DNA of 64,000 bases from Sphagnum magellanicum. Its lineage: Eukaryota; Streptophyta; Sphagnopsida; Sphagnales; Sphagnaceae. Under the pieces are notes generated by a model. It had not been told where the DNA came from, ran no database searches, and worked only from the letters and a program-made list of their open reading frames with translations. Of the stretch, positions 42,413-53,716 are shown piece after piece. The DNA is taken from contig CM038911.1 of NCBI GenBank assembly GCA_021904315.1, forward strand, positions 17,023,390 to 17,087,389. The letters are read 5' to 3'. How positions within the stretch are numbered: the first letter of the stretch is position 1; each line of letters begins with the position of its first letter. Both the position numbers and the translations under genes were made by a program.

Positions 42413-42697
42413 AAAGTATTTTATATAGGATAAAGCCGGAGGGGATGGGCTTTACTGGAATAAGGACCTAATGAGGTGTAGCAAGTGCATACACAAGTCC
42501 AATAAAGGTCTGAAGTTTGCCATTAGGGCTTTACACAACATAAAAATCACCACCCTTTTCTTCTATGTGCCATTTCTTCAATTTGGTATTGGTTTCTTCT
42601 TTCAGAAACCGCTAATTCAATTACTTGAAGGTCTCCCCTACCATCTGGACAAACATCCTACACCATCAATATGGGTTCTAACCTAGCAAAGGGCCTA

Positions 42698-43098
42698 TTA
42701 CTAGGCCACGGTGAACCAGCACCCACCAGCACACCATGAAAGATGGATGGTAAGTGGTCAGGAGACAGTTTTCTGTTGGGTTCCAGTTCCCTAGCTAACC
42801 ATGGTGGTTAGCTCAGTTGCTCTTTTTTACTACCTACCCACTAACAACCCACAAGCAGGTTGTTAGTAGGTAAGTAGTAATAACAGCCCTTACCTATGTA
42901 TAAACCATCTACTTATCTAGTAGCTGTCTATTTTCCTACCTACCTACCTATATATAAGACCTGTTTCTTACATAATTGGTTACCGAGGTGAAACCATATA
43001 TTAACTCATTTGAGGTTCATCCATAACTGAGTAATAACAGGCATCCAGTGGATGGTGTGCTGGTGGGTGCTAGTTTATCACTGTGGCCCTAGTGGTAA
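42698..43098. mobile_element. Foldback/MITE-like element with terminal inverted repeats
   Basis: AGCACCCACCAGCACACCAT at 42718-42737 recurs as its exact inverse at 43052-43071, with a further imperfect outer arm (CTAGG.CCAC.GTGA) on both sides. Inside, an imperfect 23-base hairpin (42827-42849 against 42858-42880, 8-base loop) and a short palindrome GCTAACCATGGTGGTTAGC are present. No open frame. The superfamily is unknown because the target duplication is not clear. Confidence 0.75.
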
Positions 43099-43099
43099 A

Positions 43100-45264
43100 G
43101 TGACCTCGTTTTTGGGCCCTTCTTTCATCCCCAACCCCTCTTTCAACCTCTAAACATTTGTGTCTGCAAAGTAATGAAATTTCATTAAATATGGGTATAA
43201 AATGCTAGAACTCAAGATTAAATGCATGAGGTTGAAGAATATTTATAGCTGTAGTACAAGCAGCTCCAGTGGTGGAAGACAATCAAGGAAAAAAAACTCA
43301 GCCAAATTTGATGTTAATATGAGTTTCAATCTTCATTTAAACCCAGTGTACTTCTTTCACCATATTTAAAAAATCTCACCTCCTTTATGACCAAAAGGAG
43401 TATCAATGTTGTGTTTTCTTTCCTTTGCAAACATCTCCAATATCTTCGACAAATTCTTCATCTCCAAAATCTCACAACTAACAAATCCACACTTCCATTC
43501 CACAAATGCAACTAGTTATCCTCTTTGCTATCATCAAATTTCTTTTTCTACACGGTAAATATTTTCAATTTCTTTTTGCTTATAAATAACAAACAACTTG
43601 GACCAGATCATGCAGCTCCACCTATTCCTCCACAGCCTCTGGGCAAGATTCTGTTGGAAAGAAAATCAGTAAGCAGCTTGGAGCACAGAGTAGCACCTAA
43701 AGACACCAAAAACAACAAATCTTAGAGACTTCAAAGTGCATATATCCTCAGGCTAAGGAAAAACAAGAGATCAATCTATCCTAGCACAGAATCTCCAGAG
43801 TCAGTACCTCTAGCAATGTAATATGTTGCTTGCAGCACTAATCAGCAAAACAGCTATTACACACGAAATCTCAGAGAAGAAAACTGCCAACTTTGCTTCT
43901 AGTAAATATGGTAGATGCCATTGAGTATAAGTGTTTGCTCTCTGCAAATTCATCTCCTCTGAGAAAAGGACCCTTTACCTTGCAGGAGACTTAGCTGGGG
44001 CGAAGGACCCAAACAGAAACAGTGGAAGCTTGACCCTGCAACTGGGGTTCCTAAAGAAGTTACCATGGCAAATTGAGTTTGTAGACCAGTCATTCCACAA
44101 ATCTGAAAGATGGTAGTTGGTGGACCTCCATGGAGGAGCTTCCAGATATGGATTACAAAGCCTTGCATTTTGGACATATCACAACAAACATACAGGACAG
44201 ACAAACACAAGGCAAAATCCATAATCACTTCAGGCTGTCTTAAGTGGAGGATAATGGTTGCAATTCAGAAGACATACTTCTACCCAAACAGGATGAGAGC
44301 TTTTTGACCAGCATGAGAAGTGCACGAAGAGACTGAACCTTTGGATGACAGTGTTCCATGCATTTCCCTCACTTGGTCATCTGCAGTGGGCATGGATACA
44401 TAATCCTCGACCCGTGATGTTGGCAAGCACATAGCTAAACCAAAATGTCCAAACAGTATCCGTATTTAAGCTGCAGCAAGCTTGTGATTGTAAGCTTCAT
44501 TTCATTTTAGCTTGTCCATTTGCCTGCTTGTCCCTGTACAAGGAAGCATCTAAGCCTGAGGCACAAAGACGCCTACATAGAAGGTAGCGGCTGGGACCCC
44601 CTTTCAGCACACCATAGTGTAATGACCACAACAAAATAGGGAATTTGCAAAATGAAAGCCTTTCCTGCCACAGGACTCTGCTTACGCACACAAGCCAGAA
44701 AAAATGTGGGTCTTCAAAAGCAGGAAACAGTGTGCCTGTGGAACAACTGTACCATGACTTTGACGATGACTGCGACACAACAGACAATGTCAATTAGAAG
44801 CAGCTCATAACAAGGAGGTTCACAAGCCATCAAACAAGCTGTCACCAATGTTCCAGCTGTCTGCTACATATGTGAAAAAGTTTGTTTACTCAATGGCAGC
44901 TCATGCCAAGAACAGAAACAATCTCTTTTTAACTATGTCATACAAATTTGCTCCTGATGTGAAGCAGCCAAACTTTTGCTCTGAACCAAGGGCACCCTGG
45001 AGCTAATACAAAAAAAAAAGATGCATAATGTATGGGAGCAGAATGTGACAGCTCTTATATGCACAACAAACAAGTTGTTCATCTAAAGGTAAAATCTGCA
45101 CAATCCATGATGCTGTCACAGCTTCTAAAATGTCAACCCTGGACACCAAGTAAGAACTGGAGCAATAATAGGAATAATAAATGCAAAGATGTCATTTACA
45201 TCTACCTACAAAACTTAAGCAAACATCCACAATGACAAGGAAAAGCAGAAGCCTGCCATGGAAG
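43100..45264 (-). other. 3' flank of the plant-specific membrane-protein gene
   Basis: From about 43.56 kb the composition is less AT-rich than true intergenic DNA nearby, suggesting a long 3' region or further transcript downstream of the stop at 45265. Frames such as 44793-44497 on the minus strand have no family resemblance and no supporting splice sites. Confidence 0.35.
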
Positions 45265-46597
45265 TTAAAAGAACCCTCTTCTGAAGGTCCTTGTGGTGGC
45301 TTGGTATGTGCGGACCATCAAGCCCACACCGATGCCAACACCAAGACACATGCCCAAGCCAATTCCCACACCCACCCTAACACCTGCATTGAACCATGTC
45401 ATCTCTCCATCAGACTCCCCATACCCACTGCCTTCCAAGCCATAGCCAAATGCTGTCGTAGCTTTGTCTGTGAGATCCATAAAGGGGTTGGATCCTGCCA
45501 CCTGAAAACACACAGCAATGAGCACGTGCTTGAGAATGAAGAGCATACTGGAAAGCATTGAGGGACCCGTCCCATCAACCAGAGTATGAAAAATCTAAGA
45601 GCTTTCAATTTGATGGAAGTTTGAGCAGCCTTGTTGCAACGGACACATACTTTTTGGCATGTGTCAAACTCTGCTCAGGAGGCAATGCAGCAGCCTTCAG
45701 TGCACAACAGAGTAACCAGCAACTGTCAGGTAGACACAATATTCTTCTCCTTATGCACTTTGATCAATTTTCTGCTGCATATGACAAAAGAGACCTGAAA
45801 AAAGGTCGGGGGAAGAAACCCTTCAAGGAGAAACTCACCAGTTGGGGCTGATCCACTGCCATCAGGCTGGTTTGAATTCTTCCAACTGCTTCCGACTCAG
45901 GGATAGCATCAAGAGTGATCTGGCGGTTCACTCGCCTGCGGGCAACGATTTGCACAGTCTGTGAGAGGATGACTGGCATCCCCGAGAATCGGCCCACAAT
46001 GCAGACTTCCATGACTGGATGCACGAGAGACATGCTAGGGTAAGAAGAATCATTTCTGCCTTTTAAGAACACGCATCCCGCCTGTCCAACCACACAGCTG
46101 CAGTCCATTTCCCATTCTAGATTCGTGCTGTTTGCTGCATTGGCAGCAGAACCAGGAGCAGGAGGAGGAGGCGGCTCCTCAGACTGTTGTTGTTGTTGTT
46201 GTTCTATAGTCCCGCTGAGGAGCGCCTCGTCCTTGTTGAAGACATCGAAAGACACGGAGCCACTGGCGCGAAGATTGTCTGTGCTCACGTACGTTGCCTC
46301 CGCCGTCTCCGTATCCACTCTATCCCTCCTGAGAACCAGAACAGCTTCCTCCGAGGGCGAGATCCTTCCCCCGTTCACTTCGAAAGCTGTGCCTATGCTC
46401 CGTGCAGGAAAGCGTATAGTCAGAGACTCAGGAGCATCGTCCAAAGGACAGCCACTGACTCTGACATAAATCACTCTCACATCCAACCACGCATTCGCTG
46501 GTGCGTTGTTCGCCATGGCATAACCAAGAAGAGCTGCTCTGCCATGTGACTGTTTCCCCATAGAAATCTCCCCGAAACCTTCTCTATATTCCACCAT
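45265..46597 (-). CDS. Plant-specific At1g01500-like protein, C-terminal membrane anchor
   Basis: Two exons, 46597-45839 (253 codons, GTGAGT donor) and 45501-45265 (acceptor GTTTTCAG), give 331 residues; the Arabidopsis relative is about 327. The N-terminal domain contains NAWLDVRVIYVRVSGCPLDD and NGGRISPSEEAVLVLRRDR. A low-complexity insert has Q6 (133-138) and P5 (142-146). VGQAGCVFLKGR and VVILSQ-like strands (MPVILSQTVQIVARRR) follow. Residues 291-316 form a glycine-patterned membrane segment (VGVGIGLGMCLGVGIGVGLM), then a basic tail RTYQATTRTFRRGFF. Homologues carry the database label erythronate-4-phosphate dehydrogenase family, but I see no dehydrogenase or NAD motif and consider the name a misannotation. 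Function unknown; likely tail-anchored. An internal ATG (Met13, 46561) is an alternative start. Confidence 0.92.
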
Positions 46598-47130
46598 ATT
46601 TTTGTCCTTCCTACTCAGATACGCACTCCCTGTACAACAAACACTCTTCTTCTTCCACCTCCAAAACTAGAGAGAAGAGAGTTGCAATAAAATCTGCCTG
46701 TGAGCTTGATGGCACGACCGCTCGCTCTCAACTGCGAACGAACCTAAAGGCTGCTCCATCATCATCATCTTCTTCTTCTTCTCCTCTTAGGAACCTACAA
46801 ACCTCCCTCCCTGCAAGGGTTTCCACAACCACAAAAGCCTTTTTCAGGATCAATTCTTCCTCAATACCGAAACAAAAACGTCAAAATTCGTCCAAGAAAG
46901 AGAACCTTACCTAATCTCCAGGAAAACCTCTCCGGATCCAAATACTCCACAAGCAAACTCCCTGGAATCAACAGGCCGCAAGAGGAGGCGGAGGAGGAGG
47001 TGGTTGCACCATCGCTGCTGCTACTGCAGCTCTCCCCCACCCACCAACGAAAGCGCGTGAGGAGAGAGACGACCCGATGGATGCATCCATCCATATCTGC
47101 CGTCGATAATTCATCCATAAAATATCATAC
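46598..47130 (-). promoter_or_regulatory. 5' leader with intron and upstream ORF
   Basis: On the minus strand, ...GGAGATTAG is followed by GTAAGG, a strong donor with its GT at 46910-46909. This implies a leader exon ending at 46911 and a leader intron ending at one of several AGs before 46597. An 85-codon frame (47118-46861, MDELSTADMDGC...) starts in that leader exon and runs across the donor. It could be an upstream ORF or, if spliced in frame, an alternative N-terminus. Confidence 0.5.
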
Positions 47131-47240
47131 ATCTATCTCTCTTGCTTGCGTGTACCTTATCCCTAGAAGCTAGCTAGCTACATTCCAGTTCAAACTAGAC
47201 TGGTACCTACTGTGTACCAGTGCAGCCTTTTTCTTGTTTT

Positions 47241-47792
47241 GCTGGCTAAATATAGCCAAAAAGCTATAGCTATAAAAAACTAAAAGTGCCAAAATCAAGT
47301 GCTTTTTGGAGGTTTTCAATAGCCAGAAGGATTTGAGCAAAAGTTTTAAAGAAAACTCACCAGATTTTTATACATAGTTCAAGTAGAGTAGCCAAAAATA
47401 TAAGGGATGTTTCAAAAAATTTCTTTCATTTTTTAGCTTCTAGCCAAATTTGTCTAAATCTTTCATGTGGATCAACACCACTTTGGCAACATCAAAAATT
47501 TGACAAAGAAAAACATTGACTAAATGTTCACTTTTAGGCTAAATAAAGCCAAAAAGCTATTACCTATTAAAAAATAAAAGTGCTAAAATCAAGTGGTTTT
47601 TGGAGATTTTCAATAGCCAGAAGAATTTGACCAAAAATTTCAAAAAGAAAACTCACCAGATATTTATACATGGTTCAAAGTAGGGTAGCCAAAAATATAA
47701 AGGACGTTTTAGAATAAAATTACTTTCATATTTAGCTTCTAGCCAAATTTGGCTAAATCTTCGGGTGGATCAGCGCCACTTTGGCTACTACT
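47241..47792. repeat. Tandem duplication, about 295 bp spacing, two copies
   Basis: GGCTAAATA.AGCCAAAAAGC, then AATCAAGTG.TTTTTGGAG, TTTTCAATAGCCAGAAG, ACTCACCAGAT.TTTATACAT, AGCTTCTAGCCAAATTTG and GTGGATCA.C.CCACTTTGGC, occurs at about 47241-47500 and 47536-47792. About 85% alike by eye. Confidence 0.9.
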
Positions 47793-48494
47793 ACATCACA
47801 AAACACATTGATTGTGTACACTAGGTCTATACCTAGTCTATTACCTAGGTAACTGTGCCCTAAAATACCAACAAGGTCCAAATTTAGGTCATGGACTGTC
47901 CTGCCCTAAATGATACTAGTTTGAACCCCGTGCTTAATGCACAGGTGTGTGTGTATTTGACGGTACATTACATATGTGCCAAAAAAGTATATTACACACT
48001 GACGGCCAAGTGTTGCAGGCGACATGCAGCAGCTTATCGTACAACACAAAATGTTTTCCCATATCTTTGGTTGAACAAATCACAAAATTTGTTTTTAAAA
48101 AATCACTAAATGCGAGTATGCCAAAAAAGTCACGTAGCACTAATTTTTCTAATGTTTGGAAAAAATTATCCGAACTATAGAAAACTGGCAAAAACAAAAA
48201 CAAACTGTCTCAAACACTAAAACCTGTGTCCAAATGTGACAAAATATTTTTTCCTACCAAAAAAAAAAATGCTTTTCTCAAAAAAATTGCAATTTTTTTC
48301 TTTGAAATAAGGGAATTTGTGAAAAAAAATCCTTTTGTATTTTTTTGAGAGTTCTAACTCATAATTTTGAGAGAATTCACCATGAAACAAATTGGTCAGA
48401 TTCTCGGTTGGGTGAATTATTTTATTTTATTTTATTTTTAATTTGATGACATCCGCTAAAAATATTATTAATTTTTAATTCACTATACATATAT

Positions 48495-50660
48495 ATGTGT
48501 ATTTCACTTTTTCTTCGCCCCGTTGGAGTAAACAGACCATGATAGGACGAATGTGAAGCATCATTTCATCCATCTGTCTCGTCATTGTAGGGCTTTGGCA
48601 TGTGTGCCATCTCTTCCTATTGCTTTCTTTGTCACGTCGCATCTATATTCCACTCTTTCTCCGCCCCATTGAAGTAAACAGACCATGACGAGATGGATGA
48701 ATGACTGAACGAATGGACAGATGGATGACAAAACAGATGGATGAAGTTTGAACCCCGTGCCTAATGCACTGGTGTGTGTGTATTTGATGGTACATATTAC
48801 AAAATTACAATTACAAACTACATTTTCAAAACCTCTTTATATACAACATTCTGCATGTATCCATGGGGACCCTCGCCACTGAAAATCTTGATGTTTGCAC
48901 TGCTTGGGACCCCTGAGATAGCAACATACAGCTGACCATGGGAATAGACTGGAGACGACAAATATACCCCAACACTGTTCAACTTGTAAATAAGTAATAA
49001 GTTATTTATTTAGTAGGTATCAATCTGTTGAAAATTATTTCTTTGTTTTTGTATGTTGATAAGTTCCAGTATCCAAACCCCCTCCCTGTTCATAATAGTT
49101 AGGGTTTCTGGTGCAGCCAATTTTCACATGCATCATAATAATACCTTTGGCATCCAGCATATTATTATTATTGGCAAAATTGTTTTTCTAGGCAATCTGA
49201 TCATTGCAATTACCAATATATCTATTAAGTTTGTGTGCTAAAATGGCAACTGACATCAATTGCCATTATTATTATGGCAAATGCAAGCCTTGAAATTGCC
49301 AATATCTAATAAAAGTGTGCTTAACGGCTGCTCGCTCTGGCATCCATTGAACTATAATAAAAAATTATGGCAATGTAAAAAGCATTGAAAATTTTCAATA
49401 TTCTAAATAAAATTTCAAAAAAAGAAAAACGAAAAAAAAGCCCAACCCAACTCTTTCAGTTGTTGAGAAAGAGACAGGATGAGTGTACCTAAGTCCAAAA
49501 ACCCCAAAATAAAACATAAAAATATAAATATAAATTTACAACACTAATATATATTATTCTCCGCCACATCGCGTCTGTATTCCACTCTTTCTCCGCCCTG
49601 TCGGAGTAAACAGACCAGACAGGACGGATGGATGACCAGACAGTTGAACCCCGTGCCTAATGCACAGGTATGTGTATTTGACAGTACATATTACAAAACC
49701 AGATATGAAGTACAAATTTTTTAAACAACTGTCTATACTCATGGTGACACACTGAAAATCCAATGTAGAAATCTGGCAATCTTTTACTATTTTTTCACCT
49801 CACTTTTGGCTTTTGAAACCTTCCAAAATCACTTCATTTTATATTTTTCATTTCACTTTTCAGCGAAATTTCTCTGATAAAAATAATGGCAATAAGGGCT
49901 TAAGTGGCAGAATCTGCCACAGAGGACCTAATCCTTAGCATTAAAAGTAAGGAGTCAAGCCCCATGAGAAATTTGTAGGCCGGCCATAGAGGACCCCTTT
50001 CTTGATATTAAGAGTAGGGATGTAGTTGCAGAATGACAAAATCAGCAGCAAGTGCAATTGGCTCTCAATTAAACACCAGGTCAGCCTGAATGGTCATCCT
50101 CAGCCCTTTTATTTATTGGAAATTTTTTGCAGAAAAGTGAAATTAAAAATTGAAAAAAGAAGTGATTTTGAGGGAAAAAATAGTAAATAATAATACTATT
50201 TAAAAATTTGGATCACATAAGGTATCAATCTTTTTTAAAAATTTAGACTCATGAGTTAACAATTTCATTGTCAAAGTAATACCCCTGGTTATCAATTTAC
50301 TTGGGTTTTTTTTTAAATAATAAATTATGCATAAAGGTCAGTTTTCAAATACTCACCTTGCTAACCACCAGTTATATTGTCTAGATAAGGTAGGCTATAG
50401 AGTTAAAAAAAAGAAAGTAATATGTATTTTTTCTATTTTTCCATCATAAACATGTTTTCTTTTTTTCCTGTTTTTTTTCATAAACTTTTCCTGATTGAGA
50501 GGAGAAAGGAAGAACAGGAAAGGTAAATGCTCGAAATGCTACACAGGACAGGCCCTCCAGGCAGAGTCAGCCATTTTCGGTCGGAGTAAACAGACCATGA
50601 TGGGACGGATGGATGACGGGACAGATGGATGAAATGATGCTTCACATCCCCACGTCCTTT
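48495..50660. repeat. Reiterated Helitron-like module
   Basis: GGAGTAAACAGACCA (GAAGTAAACAGACCA in one copy) plus GACGGATGGATGA-type sequence occurs near 48515, 48670, 49602 and 50583, often preceded by TTCCACTCTTTCTCCGCCC. A companion motif AACCCCGTGCCTAATGCAC (a short GTGC/GCAC hairpin) occurs near 47921 (just outside this span), 48750 and 49646. The modules bracket the helicase remnant. Confidence 0.7.
48818..48984 (-). pseudogene. C-terminal end of a Helitron helicase
   Basis: The minus strand reads VGVYLSSPVYSHGQLYVAIS, then GVPSSANIKIFSGEGPHGY, MQNVVYKEVLKM and a stop codon. This is the last helicase motif (SHGQLYVALSR in active copies) and C-terminus of the PIF1-like helicase of plant Helitrons. 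The arginine of VALSR is Gly here. Only about 55 codons remain; the Rep and upstream helicase parts are missing. The match ends at a natural stop, so this is the true 3' end of the former ORF. Confidence 0.85.
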
Positions 50661-51090
50661 ACTATATGTAATACTTACCTACCATAGAGACCTATAACTA
50701 GGATAATTTTAGGTTGGTAGGTCTCATATTAGGGTGGCAGGTTTGTCTCATACCAAGATGGTAGGTTTCACATTAGGATGGTACTTTGTTACCAAATTTA
50801 GGGCAGATATTTGTGGTTACATTTTATAACCAAAATGGGGAGTGGGTGGATCTCCTCTTTTATTAGTGCTTATTTTTCTTATAATAGATTTGTCCATTTA
50901 TGTCAAAACAAATAATAATAATAAAGCCATGAGAATTTCGTGATTGGCCATGACGTTAATTGAGGCCGGGGTTTTTTTTTAAAAATAAAATTTAATCAAT
51001 TTTGTGATGTCAAAAATTTGGTGACTTTTTTCCCCAAATGTTTTTGCAAAATTAGTAAAATTTACACTAGAAAATCACTACAAATGCATA
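49900..51090. other. AT-rich intergenic DNA
   Basis: Contains AGAGGACC(T/C).AT...AAGAGTA..G(G/A)AG-type paired fragments at about 49.92 and 49.99 kb. No gene. Confidence 0.4.
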
Positions 51091-51098
51091 ATGGGTGT

Positions 51099-51277
51099 GC
51101 AATCATCCTCCCTCTATTGGGCACCCACATGTCGGATGGTGAATTTGATAGGATAATATAATGAAGAGTTGTAAGTGGGGAAAATCGGTTTCCTTGGGTG
51201 CCTTTCAATTGACGGCACCCACCTCCTTGAACTAAGGGGAAACCGACCACCTTGTCCAACCTCGAATCATCCATATA

Positions 51278-51315
<38 letters not shown>

Positions 51316-51650
51316 TTTTTTTTTTTTGCCTTTTGTGAGCAAGGAAGTGCATGGGTATCCAATCCAATCCAATCATGGTCCTCCTATTGGCACCACATGT
51401 CCGATTGTGAATTTGATAGGATACAATAGTGAAGATTTGGTTGTAAGTTCGAAAAAAAATTAATCGGGTGGGTGCCGTGGAATTAATGGCACCCACCACC
51501 TTGAACCGAGGGCAAACCAACCACCTTCTCCAAATTCGAACCACCCATAATTTTTGTGGTGTCTATGTGTGTTCGAGATTCCAACCACCTTGTCCAAATT
51601 CAAACCACCCATAATTTTTGTGGTGTCTATGTGTGCTCGAGATTCCGGAA
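51099..51650. repeat. Duplicated segment (about 270 bp spacing) with GT microsatellite
   Basis: GTGAATTTGATAGGATA, GTAAGT, GGGTGCC, GGCACCCACC.CCTTGAAC and CCACC.T.TCCAA occur at about 51.10-51.27 kb and 51.38-51.56 kb. The terminal part (CACCCATAATTTTTGTGGTG) occurs once more at about 51.60-51.64 kb. A GT run (51281-51311) with an adjoining T run sits between copies 1 and 2. Confidence 0.85.
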
Positions 51651-51929
51651 GCCCCCAAAATCCCGAGATTCCAAGCCTCCCGGATTTTTAAAAATGTTTT
51701 ACGGGGTAGCCTACCCTTACACGTGTTGGGTTCTTAAACCAAGGTCCATCTTAACTGATATTATGTGGTGTCATATGGTAAATGGGCAAATTATATGGAG
51801 AATAGTGATTTTATGGGCACAACCACTCCCCCAAAAAAAAAGAAAAAAAGGGATAATTTGAAAGGTAGATGAAGACCTAACTTTGCTAGGGTTGTCATCA
51901 TGTTAACAACCCTAAACCCTATTCAACAA

Positions 51930-52240
51930 GGGGGTGTGTCGCACTATGGCCTTGCCACTTGCATTTTAAAAGTATCTCGAGGCTAAAGAAGAATTATGGA
52001 AACTCAAATACTTCACCATGCAAAAATATAATCTTCAAAAAAACCCTCTACAAGAAACCAAAATCCTTCAAGATATTATAACTCTATAACTAGTCTCAAG
52101 TTTCATTCAACACAAGCCAAAATATCATCTTTCAAAAATCCTCATATAAAACAAGACCTATTAGCTAGGAACCAAAATCCCTTAAGCTAGCTACTATACT
52201 CTATAATGAATCTAAACACAATGTCCTTGCCTTGGTAGGC
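51930..52240 (-). repeat. Dispersed repeat, copy 2 (inverse of 42.09-42.41 kb)
   Basis: The reverse complement follows the 42.09-42.41 kb copy in the same motif order, with short indels (for example an extra AGCTAGC-like insertion). The pair is inverted and about 9.8 kb apart. Confidence 0.85.
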
Positions 52241-52431
52241 AATCTTTCCATCATACGGCTTGCATGCACAATTTTCACTTAGCACAATTTTTTTTCAGAA
52301 TTTTTATTGTCTCTTGAACATGTTAAACAAGGTTGCCTTTTTAATTTTCCTTTTCTCTTTTATTGAGAAACCCTAAACCTTAATCCCAACAAAACCCAGA
52401 TATAAGAAGATTTTTGCTGCTTGTTGTGGGG

Positions 52432-52459
52432 AGGGAGGGAGGGAGGGGGGGGGGGGGGA
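52432..52459 (+). repeat. G-rich run, possible G-quadruplex
   Basis: GGGGAGGGAGGGAGGGAGGG followed directly by a longer G run, within AT-rich DNA. At least five G tracts of three or more with one-base loops. Confidence 0.75.
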
Positions 52460-53389
52460 AGAGCCCCTATAAGTGGGGGACCTACTACTAGCCTATCCCT
52501 TCCAGGCATTGGTGGTGGTTTTGGCCGGATGTTAAAAAAAATCCCTAAACCCTAAACCTTATGAACTTTGTCGGCTGAACAGCAGGGTTTGATTGATATC
52601 TGTCAAAAAGTTTAGTTTAAATGAATTTGGACACATATGCTTGTAAATGATTGAAATTAGGGTTAATGGTACTAACTAGGTTGTGGCCATTCTCCTTACT
52701 CAATATAGGCTAGGTGAGTGAATGAAGAGAATGCAAGAGCAAACCAATAGAATAGTAGAAGACATGGAGTCTCTCACTTGCTAGACTCACAACTCAAGGA
52801 GAACTAAAAGCAAACCTAAAATGCACTCTTCACTAATTCACAATAATGCAAGGTTAGGCAAAAAATTTAATAAAAAATAGATATTATACCTAAGATAATC
52901 AGAGCATTTTATTTTTCTTTTGGGTCAAATGTTTACTTATTTTACATTACTTCAAAGATGGCGAATGTATGAAAACTAGAATCATTCTAAAAATGTTGGA
53001 ATATTTTTTTCTTGAATTTACAACCTTGGCAGTTGTTTTTTTAATACAAGGTTTCAAGAGAAGGATCTAGCCAAAATTTAAAGGATGAAGAAACCAACAC
53101 AAAATTCATTAGCAACCAACATTCGGTATGAATATTTAGGGTTTCAATTCTTAATGTGTGAGTAGCTTTTAAGGTTTTAGAATATATATGCAATGTTTGT
53201 AAATTTCATTCATTCACATTGGGACTTGTGTGTGTAGAAGGAAGGAGAAGGCAAAGAGATCTTAAGAGTGCTCAAGACCATCCAAGAACAAACCATCAAC
53301 TCATAGATATGTGTTTCAAACCTTTTTGTTATTTGTGTAATTTAGAGAGAAAAAAATTAAATTTGAGCTTGGATTTCTAAGAGCTAATG

Positions 53390-53675
53390 AACTATTCTTG
53401 GTGCCGAAGTAGCTACAAAGCTTCAAAAATCCAAGTTCAAACTTAGATTTTTGAAAGTCACTAAGCTATTCTTGAATCCAAGAGAAGTTTGGCCATGACT
53501 ATTTTGAACTAAAGCTTGAGCTCAAATCCTAGATTGAACTTGAGTCAAGTTCAACAAAAAAAAAATTTGGTTTTGTTTGCGCTTGCCAAACTATTCTCAA
53601 TGTCGAGAATAGCTTAGCCATGGCCGTTTTGAAGCTTGGGGTTTTTTGGCTTAATTTAGAACCCAAGCTTAAGCT

Positions 53676-53716
<41 letters not shown>

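Noticed and set aside
44497..44793. 98-codon minus-strand frame as a gene
   Set aside because: No recognisable family and no splice partner; more likely 3' flank of the upstream gene.
46125..46549. Plus-strand frames of 114 and 120 codons
   Set aside because: Antisense shadows of the first exon of the At1g01500-like gene.
48838..48984. Complete Helitron gene
   Set aside because: Only the last 55 or so codons are present; no Rep domain or earlier helicase motifs were found to the right.
51281..51340. Val/Cys/Phe-rich frames across the GT and T runs
   Set aside because: Simple-sequence translation only.
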